Source of the DNA: Malonomonas rubra DSM 5091
GTDB lineage: Bacteria; Desulfobacterota; Desulfuromonadia; Desulfuromonadales; Geopsychrobacteraceae
Length of the DNA: 64,000 bases
Assembly: GCF_900142125.1 (NCBI RefSeq)
Contig: NZ_FQZT01000011.1
Span: 55,495-119,494 of the forward strand
Reading direction: 5' to 3'
Made by a program: the position numbers and the translations under genes. The notes under the pieces were generated by a model. That model saw only the letters and a program-made list of their open reading frames with translations, ran no database searches and had not been told where the DNA came from. The first letter of the stretch is position 1. Each line of letters begins with the position of its first letter. Of this stretch, positions 9,807 through 16,866 are shown piece after piece.

Positions 9807-10331
9807 CTAACTGCCCGTGCCGTCGTCCTCGTCCCCCCAGATTTCCTGGGCTTTTTTTTTGAGAACCAGCAGAGCCGCCGTTTCAGCCAAGGCTTTTTCT
9901 TTGAGTCTGAGATCTTTTTGCAGCTTTCGGACGCGCTCGCTTTCTAAGGCTTTATTCTTGTTTTGCACCGGAACCGGCTTCAGCCCATCCAGCATTTGTT
10001 CGCGCCATTGCTGCAAATGGGTCTGATGCAGCCCCTTGTTGCGCAAAAACGCACCCAACTCTGCATCGGGCAAAGAGGCTGCTTCTAAAACCGCCGCCAG
10101 TTTCTCTTCGGGACTCCAGTCTTGTGGTCGTTTCATCTTACTCGGTTTTGGTAAGCAAAGTGGTTCAGCATCTGGTTCGGCAGACCCGCTTTCTACCGTA
10201 GCGGCATCTTTCAACCATCTGTAAATAGAAGCACGAGAAGCATCGAACTCTTTTATCAGGTCTTCAAGAGAAAGAGCATTGGGGCCGGTCGCCTTCTGAA
10301 TCACCATGGCCCGATACGCTTTAGAATACAT
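9807..10331 (-). CDS. IS3-family OrfA (HTH DNA-binding subunit)
   Basis: Contains two HTH-like regions: residues about 18-40 (SLEDLIKEFDASRASIYRWL), and about 75-115 (WSPEEKLAAVLEAA ... LHQTHLQQWREQML), followed by a leucine-zipper-like coiled coil (LRLKEKALAETAALLVLKKK). The ATG at 10331 follows GGAGGAAC; the longer frame to 10385 runs into the terminal repeat. OrfA binds the inverted repeats and supplies the N-terminus of the OrfAB transposase. Confidence 0.8.
   Translation of the reverse strand: MYSKAYRAMVIQKATGPNALSLEDLIKEFDASRASIYRWLKDAATVESGSAEPDAEPLCLPKPSKMKRPQDWSPEEKLAAVLEAASLPDAELGAFLRNKGLHQTHLQQWREQMLDGLKPVPVQNKNKALESERVRKLQKDLRLKEKALAETAALLVLKKKAQEIWGDEDDGTGS
9852..9860 (-). other. 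A9 slippery run for -1 frameshift OrfA to OrfAB
   Basis: On the minus strand CTC is followed by nine A and then GCC. OrfB lies in the -1 frame relative to OrfA. Slipping back one base on the A run reads AGC CCA GGA and joins OrfA (LVLKKK) to the open upstream extension of OrfB, as in other IS3 elements. Confidence 0.7.
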
Positions 10332-10493
10332 GTTCCTCCAACCTGCCCCCAGTGATTTGTTTTGGAGTTCAGTTAGAGGCGACAACTATGCTGACACAGG
10401 GGGAAACAAGGTCTCAAAAATAGTAAGTTTTGAAGAAAATTAGTTACGACTAAATCCGACACTGTCTGTCAGGTCAGGTTCAGACTTTTACAG

Positions 10494-11753
10494 CTAAGTC
10501 TTGATTTGCCTCAATGCAATCTCTGCCCTATTGGTAATTTGGTCGACTATTGCCTGATAGATGGGGTGTTCGCCATAGCACTCACTCATTTCCCTGGCAA
10601 TCCTGCGAGCTGCTACCGGGATTTTTTCAGCCATCTTCTGAACTGTTGTTACGACAGGCTTTGAAGACCCTTCGCCGATATCTTTTGAGAATTGTTCCCA
10701 GACGCTAAGAGAAAGCTCTTTCGGCTCAAATGCACCGCCAATACTCATTGCAAAACGACTGGGCAGGCTATATACGCCGACGCAGACAAGGTCATAGAAC
10801 GGGGCAAGTGAAGGAGCCAAGCCGCCGTCATAGATCAGCGAAATATTTTTACTATGGCAGTCGTAATTACAAATCAGGCAGTTAAATACGGTTAGGTTGA
10901 TGAGCTTAATTTTGTCGGCAAGAGGGTTTTTGAAAGTCTTTACCAGATTAAAGCAGTCCCTATGCCCAGGCCCTCCATTTTCTTCATACTTCTCCCTGTA
11001 TGAATAGCCGAGGGCTTGGCAAAAATCTTCCTGATGAATCCTAACGACCCTGCCCTCCTCATCAAATGCCCTGTCGTATCGCTCAATGATATAGGCATTA
11101 TCTTGGCCATTTAAGATGAAGACTTCCGGCACATCCAGTCCCATCTCTTTTGCGAGGGACATGCAAAATGCCTCGTTTTCGACCAGACCATCCCATTTGA
11201 AATGTTGTGGTTTAAGGATGTGGGTGCTGGGGGCTCCATCTAGCGGCAGGTAGAGTTCGCCGTCTTTTACCATGACGGGCAGTTTGTCTTGTACGCCGGC
11301 CAAGGACAGGCGGGTTGACTCTTCGGGACCGAGAAAAGAAAGGTCCATAATAAAAGCTTCTTCGAAGAGCTTTTTCTTATCGTTCCCCGAGAGGTGCCGA
11401 TACTCGTGGCGACTCCCCTGGGATAAGTGAAGCTGCTCCTCTGAATATAAAGAGATTGCTCCGGCGCAGTCGCCTGCTAAAGCGGCAAGTAACGCAAAAT
11501 CATCTTCAGCGGACACGCGATATTTATTGGCGATGTGATCTCGGAATTGGCCCTCAGGCAGTAAGTTAGAGAAGAATGGCTTTGTTTCTTTGGCCGTAAA
11601 AGGTTCTCCTTGGAGAGGCAGAGAATGAGAGAGAGGGCTTGGCGACTCCTGTGCAAGCCATGCCGGATCGTAACAAAAAAAGTAGGACTCGCCCTCTCTT
11701 GAGAGGGTCCCCACTTTTTGAGTGTCTCTATAAGCAAATAATTTATCGATCAT
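10494..11753 (-). CDS. hipA: HipA-family serine/threonine kinase toxin
   Basis: 419 aa, close to E. coli HipA length. Motifs: couple_hipA N-terminus (GTLSREGESYFFCYD), FFSNLLPEG, GDCAGAISLY, SLAGVQDKLPV, STHILKP and the kinase catalytic/Mg-binding region CNYDCHSKNISL with FYDLVCV. In E. coli HipA phosphorylates glutamyl-tRNA synthetase and induces persistence; the target here is unknown. It follows hipB by 7 bases. It is probably a plasmid stabilisation module. Confidence 0.9.
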   Translation of the reverse strand: MIDKLFAYRDTQKVGTLSREGESYFFCYDPAWLAQESPSPLSHSLPLQGEPFTAKETKPFFSNLLPEGQFRDHIANKYRVSAEDDFALLAALAGDCAGAISLYSEEQLHLSQGSRHEYRHLSGNDKKKLFEEAFIMDLSFLGPEESTRLSLAGVQDKLPVMVKDGELYLPLDGAPSTHILKPQHFKWDGLVENEAFCMSLAKEMGLDVPEVFILNGQDNAYIIERYDRAFDEEGRVVRIHQEDFCQALGYSYREKYEENGGPGHRDCFNLVKTFKNPLADKIKLINLTVFNCLICNYDCHSKNISLIYDGGLAPSLAPFYDLVCVGVYSLPSRFAMSIGGAFEPKELSLSVWEQFSKDIGEGSSKPVVTTVQKMAEKIPVAARRIAREMSECYGEHPIYQAIVDQITNRAEIALRQIKT

Positions 11754-11760
11754 TTACTCT

Positions 11761-11997
11761 TCACTCTCTGGTGCTCGCGTACAGGTCAACACCAACTGTA
11801 TGGAGCAAAAAAAGGACCTTCCCGATTTCAGCAGTGGCCTTCCCTCTTTCAACCTCAGAAATAAATCTTATGCTCAGACCACAATGCTGTGACACCTGCT
11901 CAAGTGTCAGTCCCTGGGACTTTCTTTTTTTCCGGAGGATTCTTCCGATCTCGAAAGTGTCCTTTATGGGCTCATTATTGGGGCCGACGAATGGCAT
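11761..11997 (-). CDS. hipB: HipB-family XRE antitoxin/repressor
   Basis: A small protein (78 aa from ATG 11997) with one Cro/CI-type HTH (IGRILRKKRKSQGLTLEQVS, then LSIRFISEVERGKA) and a short C-terminal strand typical of HipB dimers. It neutralises HipA and represses the operon. An AAGGATG lies before the ATG. Inverted GTACGGGAA sites upstream are likely operators. Confidence 0.88.
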   Translation of the reverse strand: MPFVGPNNEPIKDTFEIGRILRKKRKSQGLTLEQVSQHCGLSIRFISEVERGKATAEIGKVLFLLHTVGVDLYASTRE

Positions 11998-12041
11998 CAA
12001 CTCATCCTTAATATCTACTGGCTGACGATTTATTTCACGTT

Positions 12042-12147
12042 CGGGAAAATACTAACAGGTGTCCCGGTACCAAGCAAGAAAGTTTTCCCGTACAGGACAT
12101 TTTCAAAGAAGGGAAGACAAATCAGGCTAATTTGTACCGTACGGGAA
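12042..12147. promoter_or_regulatory. hipBA promoter region with GTACGGGAA operator-like repeats
   Basis: TTCCCGTAC (12085-12093) and GTACGGGAA (12139-12147) are perfect inverted 9-mers. A third partial copy, TTCGGGAAAATAC, lies nearer the start (12040-12052). The layout resembles the spaced operators bound by HipB dimers. Binding is inferred from position. Confidence 0.5.
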
Positions 12148-12157
12148 ATAAACTCAT

Positions 12158-12598
12158 TTACCACTCCAGCTTTGTTCCTCCGTGATATGGCTTTGCCAGT
12201 CCTGAATCAAGCAAAGCCTGAGATAAGCTCTGACCGTCATAATAAACATCAGCGACAATCCGAAAATATTTCCCCCGCCGCATGTTGCGCAGCTCGACCG
12301 TTTTTGCCGATCTCAGCCGCTCGACGACGAACTGTTTTGCCTGTTGGGCCAGTTTTTTGATCTCTGGCCGCTTATCCCTCATTTCCGGAGTATCGATCTT
12401 ATCTACACGAATTCCGACTCTTTCCCCGATGATCGGTGGCCATTCTTTGATCGTGCACCTGAAGGTATCGCCATCGTAGACGCTGGTGATTTCATCGACA
12501 AAGATCGATCCAAAGACCTTGTCTTTGATGCTGGCGGCAAAGGAGGAGGACGAAACCATCAGAATCAGCAACAAGGTTAGGGTGAGTTTCAGTTTCAT
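12158..12598 (-). CDS. Secreted staphylococcal-nuclease-like (SNase) protein
   Basis: 146 aa with a signal peptide (hydrophobic residues 5-20, cleavage near SFAAS). The SNase fold is recognisable from VYDGDTFRC, VGIRVDKIDTPEMR and LLDSGLAKPYHGG. The catalytic set (D/T of DGDT, the R/D near IDTPE) is largely visible. Its ATG overlaps the relaxase stop (ATGA), so it belongs to the mob operon. Such nucleases are often carried beside relaxase genes; the role in transfer is not established. Confidence 0.8.
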   Translation of the reverse strand: MKLKLTLTLLLILMVSSSSFAASIKDKVFGSIFVDEITSVYDGDTFRCTIKEWPPIIGERVGIRVDKIDTPEMRDKRPEIKKLAQQAKQFVVERLRSAKTVELRNMRRGKYFRIVADVYYDGQSLSQALLDSGLAKPYHGGTKLEW

Positions 12599-13587
12599 CG
12601 TTTCAGCTCCGGTTTCGGTTGGTTTTTATTGCGGGCTTGCTGTGGCGTCTGAGTCTGACGCACTTGCCCCGCAATCTTTGCCTGGATCTCATGCCGCTCG
12701 GTCTGCAAGGGCGGCATCGTCTTCACGAACTTCATGACGTCTTCTGCAAGCGTTTGATCCTCAGCGTTCGAACTTTTTGCCAGTTCCTTTGCGACAGTCA
12801 GCCAGCCCTGCCTTATGCCTGTTTGACGTTCCTTGATTCTGCTCTCCCAGGGCCTGCTCTCTTTGACGCCTTCTTTGAGCTCCGTGATTGCAGCCCGAAC
12901 CTTGGCTTGATCAACCTCTGACCGCACACCTCTTTTGCGCATTGATTGAATTGCCTGTTTAACCGACTTCTTTACCACCCCACGAGGAGCACGAGACGTT
13001 GCTTCTGCCTTGACGCCATGCTTCCGCAATTGTTTGGCAAAAGCCTCGCGCCAGATCTGAGGATCTCCTTTTTTGACGTGCAACCGCGTCCCATCATAGC
13101 CAAGGTTTTTGACAGTTAAATGCACGTGGGGATGCTTCTCGTCCTGGTGCTGGACAAAAAGATACTGGTGATTTTCAGCAAAAGTCTTTTGTGCAAACTC
13201 CCGCGCAGCATCCTTTACCGCTGCTGCGTTTGTTCCAGGCGGCATCGAGAGCACGATATTGGTACTGTCGCGCGTGTTCTTTTTTCGTCGACCAGCGTCC
13301 AGCATCCATTCTTCTGCGACCTCTGCAACATCTGCCCGTCCGTCGATAATTTCACCACGCTCGTTCTCTGCCTCGAGCTCTCCCTTTCGGGTTATATAAT
13401 CAAGGTGGGTTTTCAGGTGTGCTTCGCCCTTCGTGTTGCCGGTGATTTTGACCATGACCTCCGGCCTACGTTTCACGACCCGTTCGACTCTCTGTCGAAT
13501 GATATTCAGATCTCTCGGCTTCTGACGGCTGAGCTTTGGATCGCCTTCTAGAATCCCCTCTGCCAGGCCGAATGCTTTATCACTCAT
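12595..13587 (-). CDS. MobA/VirD2-family relaxase
   Basis: About 330 aa. The N-terminal relaxase domain shows VMVKITGNTKGEAHLKTHLDYI (candidate tyrosine region), NIVLSMPPGT, and the metal-binding 3-His motif QDEKHPHVHLTVKNLGYDG near residue 145. It should nick one strand at oriT and pilot the DNA. The basic C-terminus carries no primase or helicase. ATG 13587 overlaps the mobC end and follows TGGAG by 8 bases; a TTG at 13593 is the alternative. Operon order is mobC, relaxase, nuclease. Confidence 0.9.
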   Translation of the reverse strand: MSDKAFGLAEGILEGDPKLSRQKPRDLNIIRQRVERVVKRRPEVMVKITGNTKGEAHLKTHLDYITRKGELEAENERGEIIDGRADVAEVAEEWMLDAGRRKKNTRDSTNIVLSMPPGTNAAAVKDAAREFAQKTFAENHQYLFVQHQDEKHPHVHLTVKNLGYDGTRLHVKKGDPQIWREAFAKQLRKHGVKAEATSRAPRGVVKKSVKQAIQSMRKRGVRSEVDQAKVRAAITELKEGVKESRPWESRIKERQTGIRQGWLTVAKELAKSSNAEDQTLAEDVMKFVKTMPPLQTERHEIQAKIAGQVRQTQTPQQARNKNQPKPELKR

Positions 13588-14098
13588 CGTCAACGCTCCA
13601 ACGGTTCAAACTTTGATCAATCAGCCTGAAAACCTGTTTTTTGTGAACAGCAAAGCTATCTGCTATCGCTTTTATCTCTGCTCGTTTGATCCGACTCTCA
13701 TCACGAAAGTCTGCATTTATAGCGCGGGCGATCTGGTTCAGGTTGCGGCCGATCGCAGCGATCTCTCTGTTTGATTCTCTGAGCACGTCTATTTCGCTTG
13801 TAGAGAAGCTTGGTTGACGAAAGAGAACAGTCCTGACCAAGCCGACAATCCAGGCGGTGTGTTTACTGAACCCATCTGCCCGGCTCCGTTGTATCAGTCG
13901 ATTGAACTCCTGTTCGGTGAAGCTGATGGTCGTTCTGTTGTTGCGTTCAATTTTTTCTTCAGAATCAACAACCGCTGCATCTGTCGCTTGGTTGATCATT
14001 TGGCGTAACAGTTCCGTTTCGGTCATGCCTTGGCTTTTGGCGAGGTTCCGGAAGGCTGTTTTCTGCTCTTTATCGACTTCGGCTTTGATGATCGGCAT
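13580..14098 (-). CDS. mobC: MobC-like relaxosome accessory protein
   Basis: 172 aa. Two ribbon-helix-helix-like stretches are visible (IIKAEVDKEQKTAFRNLAKS; TTISFTEQEFNRLIQRSRAD), followed by the MobC signature region NREIAAIGRNLNQIARAINA. Family members help the relaxase melt or recognise oriT. It is the first gene of the mob operon and borders a 640-bp gene-free segment, the expected place for oriT. Confidence 0.85.
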   Translation of the reverse strand: MPIIKAEVDKEQKTAFRNLAKSQGMTETELLRQMINQATDAAVVDSEEKIERNNRTTISFTEQEFNRLIQRSRADGFSKHTAWIVGLVRTVLFRQPSFSTSEIDVLRESNREIAAIGRNLNQIARAINADFRDESRIKRAEIKAIADSFAVHKKQVFRLIDQSLNRWSVDDE

Positions 14099-14212
14099 TT
14101 TCTTTTTCGCCTTGAATGAATTCCCTTGTGGGGAGGGGGAAGAGCTGAAAAAATACTAGATGTACTTTTTTATGCTGTCAAGCGAATCCTGCACTATTAC
14201 CCCCTCCCCACT

Positions 14213-14236
14213 AAATTTTCGTACATACGAAAATTT
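14213..14236. promoter_or_regulatory. Palindrome AAATTTTCGTA-CA-TACGAAAATTT (copy 2 of 4)
   Basis: Perfect 11-bp arms around a CA centre, 115 bases upstream of the mobC start. It shares TTTCGTA..TACGAAA with the sites at 3211, 16438 and 21610. It may be an operator for the mob operon or part of oriT. Confidence 0.6.
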
Positions 14237-14349
14237 TCCGCCTCCCCTGCCCCAAATGGGCGTGGGAGGTCGGGGGCCGTTATGGTCCACGAGTTTGTCG
14301 CGGGCTGGACCTTGCCGAGCTTTTGACGGCTGCAAATTCTTTGCATCCG

Positions 14350-14518
14350 GCCAGGGCCATCCACAATCAAACGAACCGCAAACAGATACCCACAAAGAGC
14401 CGGGGGAGCCTTTACGCGCCACCTTGGCGCGGCTCCCCCTGGTTCGCTTCGCTCACACTCTTCATGGATATCTGCGGTTCTACTCGCTTCCGCTCGTTTG
14501 GTTGTGGATGGCCCGGCA
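14350..14518. repeat. Extended imperfect inverted repeat (about 160 bp hairpin)
   Basis: The centre is GGGGGAGCC (14402-14410)/GGCTCCCCC (14431-14439) with inner GCGCC/GGCGC. Pairing resumes outward: GAACCGCA (14373-14380) with TGCGGTTC (14473-14480), and GGCCATCCACAATCAAACG (14355-14373) with its near-complement at 14495-14513 (one mismatch). The right arm has small insertions. It could fold when single-stranded during transfer or replication, or serve as a strong bidirectional terminator. Confidence 0.6.
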
Positions 14519-14735
14519 CTCCTGCCCCCACGGGCAGGTAAAAACCAGAAACATTCAAAAAAAGCAATGAGGGGAAAAGTTTCCAGCGGCGTCGCGATCT
14601 GCTGGAGATGAAAACAGCCTGAGGTGCGGCTCCCGACATAAAGCAAACCGGACAAAGAGCGACAACCCAGGCTGAGAAGTGACTTCTGGAATTTGCTGTC
14701 CAGAAGTGAGGAAGGTATTTGCGATGTGCCTCGCC

Positions 14736-15125
14736 TTAATCGGTCACGTTGAATTCGATCTGATAATCGACGCAAACACCACACTGGCGGAGCTGCTTCA
14801 TACTGGAAAGATTGTGCGCCTTGGGATGAATCTCCAACAAGACCCGCTCGATCTCCTTGAAAGAATCGTTTTCGATCTTCTGCCAAGAGTCGATTTTATC
14901 AAAGGTGAAGTGAACTCGACCCTTGGCAACTAGAGCCACCGCACTCTCCCTGCGCCCGCGCGGCTCTTCGTAACCATGAAAAATATAATCGTTCGCCTTG
15001 TAGTCAAAAGATTTATAGGGCTCGATCTCTACATTGCACACAGGGCACCTGTCATTGCAGGTGCAATCCCAATCATCCTGCCACTCGGCCCCACAGTCTT
15101 CATGCCGGTAATAGTTTGTGAACAA
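14736..15125 (-). CDS. Hypothetical zinc-finger-like plasmid protein
   Basis: 129 aa from TTG 15125, preceded by AGGAGGCTG. The N-terminus has a Cys cluster (HEDCGAEWQDDWDCTCNDRCPVCNVEIEPY) suggesting a zinc ribbon; the rest is mixed alpha/beta with no recognised family. An AT-rich dyad 19 bases upstream (15144-15159) probably forms its promoter. It is the last gene of the leftward small-gene block. Confidence 0.7.
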   Translation of the reverse strand: MFTNYYRHEDCGAEWQDDWDCTCNDRCPVCNVEIEPYKSFDYKANDYIFHGYEEPRGRRESAVALVAKGRVHFTFDKIDSWQKIENDSFKEIERVLLEIHPKAHNLSSMKQLRQCGVCVDYQIEFNVTD

Positions 15126-15143
15126 AACAGCCTCCTATGTTGT

Positions 15144-15159
15144 TTTATTATATAATAAA
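15144..15159. promoter_or_regulatory. AT-rich dyad TTTATTATATAATAAA
   Basis: A perfect 16-bp palindrome 19 bases before the TTG at 15125. Very similar dyads sit 19-30 bases before the starts at 16038, 20632 and 21083. It contains TATAAT in both orientations, so it may combine a -10 box with an operator. Confidence 0.55.
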
Positions 15160-15160
15160 G

Positions 15161-15259
15161 CTATCGAAAGAAAATACGCTTCGGCTTACGACGCTCTACA
15201 TGGATCCTGGTCGTAATTCCATCGATCCGCTTAACGATCACCACAACTTGCTTGTTCAT
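15161..15259 (-). CDS. Hypothetical 32-aa basic protein
   Basis: ATG at 15259 follows an excellent GGAGGAGAG. The product is very basic (MNKQVVVIVKRIDG... ending RRKPKRIFFR). No family is recognised. It starts 28 bases after the upstream 56-aa gene and ends just before the 15144 dyad. The strong ribosome site and operon spacing support translation; the short length limits confidence. Confidence 0.5.
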   Translation of the reverse strand: MNKQVVVIVKRIDGITTRIHVERRKPKRIFFR

Positions 15260-15286
15260 CTCTCCTCCTCCCATCCAAAAATGAGC

Positions 15287-15457
15287 CTACCAGCTCGGAA
15301 TAATTTCCTGAGTGACGACCCGCCCATCTTGTTGAAAATACTCTGCGGCACATTTGCACCTCCGGTTCTTGCACATAACCCGGTGAACCTTCGGCGGGCC
15401 TTCGATCAGCAGCGACCGACATCCGGAACCACATCTCAAACAAGTGATATGTTCCAT
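15287..15457 (-). CDS. Hypothetical 56-aa Cys-rich protein
   Basis: ATG at 15457 follows GGAGG by 8 bases. The product has paired cysteines (ITCLRCGSGCRSLL; VMCKNRRCKCAAEYF), consistent with a small zinc-binding fold. It lies between the 69-aa and 32-aa genes with short gaps. A longer overlapping ORF in another frame (15231-15443) lacks these features. Function unknown. Confidence 0.6.
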   Translation of the reverse strand: MEHITCLRCGSGCRSLLIEGPPKVHRVMCKNRRCKCAAEYFQQDGRVVTQEIIPSW

Positions 15458-15460
15458 CGG

Positions 15461-15670
15461 CTAAACCTCCAGGCTGGCTGCAATTTCGAGCCGAACTCGC
15501 TTCAACCGCTCCAGGTAAAGCTCGATATGACTCAGCTCTTCGGGTAGCTGCAGCCCGTGAGCGGTTGCAATGATAATGTCATCAACAATTGTTGTTTCCA
15601 GTCTTTGCTCTAAAGCTTTCGCCCTTGTCAGATCATCAAGCTGCAAATCTTCAATCGTAATCCCTGGCAT
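15461..15670 (-). CDS. Hypothetical 69-aa protein
   Basis: A small acidic, helical protein (MPGITIEDLQLDDLTRAKAL ... SHIELYLERLKRVRLEIAAS). GGAGGAG lies 5-6 bases before the ATG. It sits 3 bases after the TSCPD gene and 3 bases before the 56-aa gene, so it is clearly within an operon. No recognised domain. Confidence 0.65.
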   Translation of the reverse strand: MPGITIEDLQLDDLTRAKALEQRLETTIVDDIIIATAHGLQLPEELSHIELYLERLKRVRLEIAASLEV

Positions 15671-15672
15671 CC

Positions 15673-16038
15673 CTACTCCTCCTTCTCCTCTTTCGATGAC
15701 AGCTCGCGAATTGCGCGGCCGATCGCATCAACACAAGAATGAACCTTATTTTTATCCTCAATACCGCCGTCATATACCGGCGCTTTGTGGCATGAAATCC
15801 CAACCAAGCCTTTTGCGACATCCAATGGATCAGCACCACTGCGAAGAGCGAGAGACGAAGCAACCGCAACACCGGAGGTGGTGGCAGAGGTACAACCGCC
15901 AGCCTTGCCAAGCCGGGTGAAGATCTCAAAAGGACGACCCTCGTGAAAGGTGATGGTGATATAGATGCGCCCACACGGGCAGGGAAGTTCCAATGTCCTG
16001 CTGTCGGTTTTCTGTGGCCTGGACTGTTTCGGTGTCAC
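15673..16038 (-). CDS. Stand-alone TSCPD-domain protein
   Basis: 121 aa from GTG 16038, after GGGAGGG; the frame upstream to 16104 lacks a ribosome site. The body (LPCPCGRIYITITFHEGRPF, RLGKAGGCTSATTSGVAVAS, ADPLDVAKGLVGISC) matches the TSCPD domain at the C-terminus of B12-dependent ribonucleotide reductases. Here it stands alone without the catalytic part. Conserved Cys and His suggest metal binding. First gene of a leftward four- or five-gene set; the AT dyad at 16068-16084 is its likely promoter. Confidence 0.7.
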   Translation of the reverse strand: MTPKQSRPQKTDSRTLELPCPCGRIYITITFHEGRPFEIFTRLGKAGGCTSATTSGVAVASSLALRSGADPLDVAKGLVGISCHKAPVYDGGIEDKNKVHSCVDAIGRAIRELSSKEEKEE

Positions 16039-16067
16039 GCTGTCTCCCTCCCTTTTCTCTATATTTA

Positions 16068-16084
16068 TATAATAAACTATTATA
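16068..16084. promoter_or_regulatory. AT-rich dyad TATAATA-AAC-TATTATA
   Basis: Perfect 7-bp arms, 30 bases upstream of the GTG at 16038. The same element, with 9-bp arms, is at 21108-21128 in the second copy of the long repeat. Confidence 0.5.
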
Positions 16085-16437
16085 CAGCAATAAGTCAAGC
16101 ACAAACCACGAAAAAGATATTTATTTTCAGCTACTTATCTGGCACAAAGAATGCGATCTTCCCTTATTAGCCAGGCTTTGACTTGCCAGCTCGCCAGGAG
16201 CTGGCGAACGCACCGACCATTGATCCGAAGACCAAACGCAGCTGTCCGCCCGCGTCCCGACTCAAACCGCATTAGTACTTTTGCTTTTGGGGGTTGCACT
16301 GAGGCGGCCCTGTGCTGGCTGAGTGCTGATTTTGGGTTGGAGCTGGCATCAAGCCAAAGGCGCAGAGGCGAGAGGAATCCCCAGGGTCGCAGATCAACCT
16401 TTAAGCGGCCCCTTTGCCTGATGTGACCCTTGAGAAA

Positions 16438-16453
16438 TTTCGTACGTACGAAA
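16438..16453. promoter_or_regulatory. Palindrome TTTCGTACGTACGAAA (copy 3 of 4)
   Basis: A perfect 16-bp palindrome inside long repeat A, followed by AAACCAGAAA. Copy B has the same site with AG at the centre. The nearest gene of interest is the KorB-like protein 400 bases to the right. Confidence 0.6.
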
Positions 16454-16642
16454 AACCAGAAACACTCCGGCTCCTATGGACCCGGAACTGGTTCTCGTCT
16501 CTCTCTTTTAGAAAACAAGGGGGCGTTGCGGGGGAATCCCCCGCAGAGGGGGTCGCGGAAAACGCCAGAGGTGGTTGCAGCCAGGGGGAGACCTCCCCCC
16601 ACCCGAATCTTCTGCTTTTGCTACATATTGCCCTTAAAAGGC

Positions 16643-16801
16643 TTAAGCAATCAGACTGCCAAGCTTATCCAATAACATTGGCGCATAGTAAGTGACAAAC
16701 CGCACAACACCCCGCCAGACTGAATTGAAGAAATCAGCTGAATCAGGATATTGCAGGACCAAAATCCCACCGGCACAAAAAGCGATGAACATCTTAATCA
16801 T
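16643..16801 (-). CDS. Hypothetical 52-aa hydrophobic protein downstream of parB
   Basis: ATG at 16801 follows GGGAGGGGG by about 5 bases. The N-terminus is hydrophobic (MIKMFIAFCAGGILVLQ) and a second amphipathic stretch follows (VWRGVVRFVTYYAPMLLDKL), suggesting membrane association. It begins 66 bases after the KorB-like gene and is probably cotranscribed with it. No homologue recognised. Confidence 0.5.
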   Translation of the reverse strand: MIKMFIAFCAGGILVLQYPDSADFFNSVWRGVVRFVTYYAPMLLDKLGSLIA

Positions 16802-16866
16802 GAAATCCCCCTCCCAGATAGTCAGACAACATCATTGCCGAACAACCAGAACAATGACCGGCCCTT

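Larger units (their letters stand above)
8742..10396 (-). mobile_element. IS3-family insertion sequence, apparently complete
   Basis: Terminal inverted repeats lie at 8742-8762 and 10376-10396: 21 bp with 18 identical, both starting TGTCA and ending TAGTTGTCGCCTC. They enclose orfA and orfB transcribed leftward, with a -1 frameshift signal between them. The total length, about 1655 bp, is long for IS3 because orfA has an extended N-terminus. No 3-4 bp target duplication is evident, so the flanks may have rearranged. Confidence 0.85.
14099..14735. other. Gene-free region next to mobC, candidate oriT
   Basis: No convincing ORF on either strand. It holds an extended palindrome (14213-14236), a very long imperfect hairpin (14350-14518) and a short hairpin CTGCCC/GGGCAG near 14521-14537. 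Position upstream of mobC-relaxase and richness in inverted repeats make it the best oriT candidate. I cannot assign a nic site. Confidence 0.5.
16051..16601. repeat. Long imperfect direct repeat, copy A
   Basis: It matches 21091-21780 in the same orientation, at roughly 75-80% identity by eye. Shared landmarks: the CCTTTTCTCTATA start, the AT dyad, CTTATTAGCCAGGCTTTGAC, the GCCAGCT/AGCTGGC hairpin, GAGCTGGCATCAAGCC, the TTTCGTACGTACGAAA palindrome, and the G-rich end with GCGGGGGAATCCCCCGC. Copy B has about 140 extra bases. It contains no gene, so it is a cis-acting region: promoter/leader of the leftward operon plus possibly an origin or incompatibility element. Confidence 0.75.

Noticed and set aside
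14197..14886. Long overlapping frames on both strands in the oriT candidate region
   Set aside because: Frames arise from GC-rich inverted repeats; translations are Arg/Ser/Pro-rich without domains, and none has a good start.
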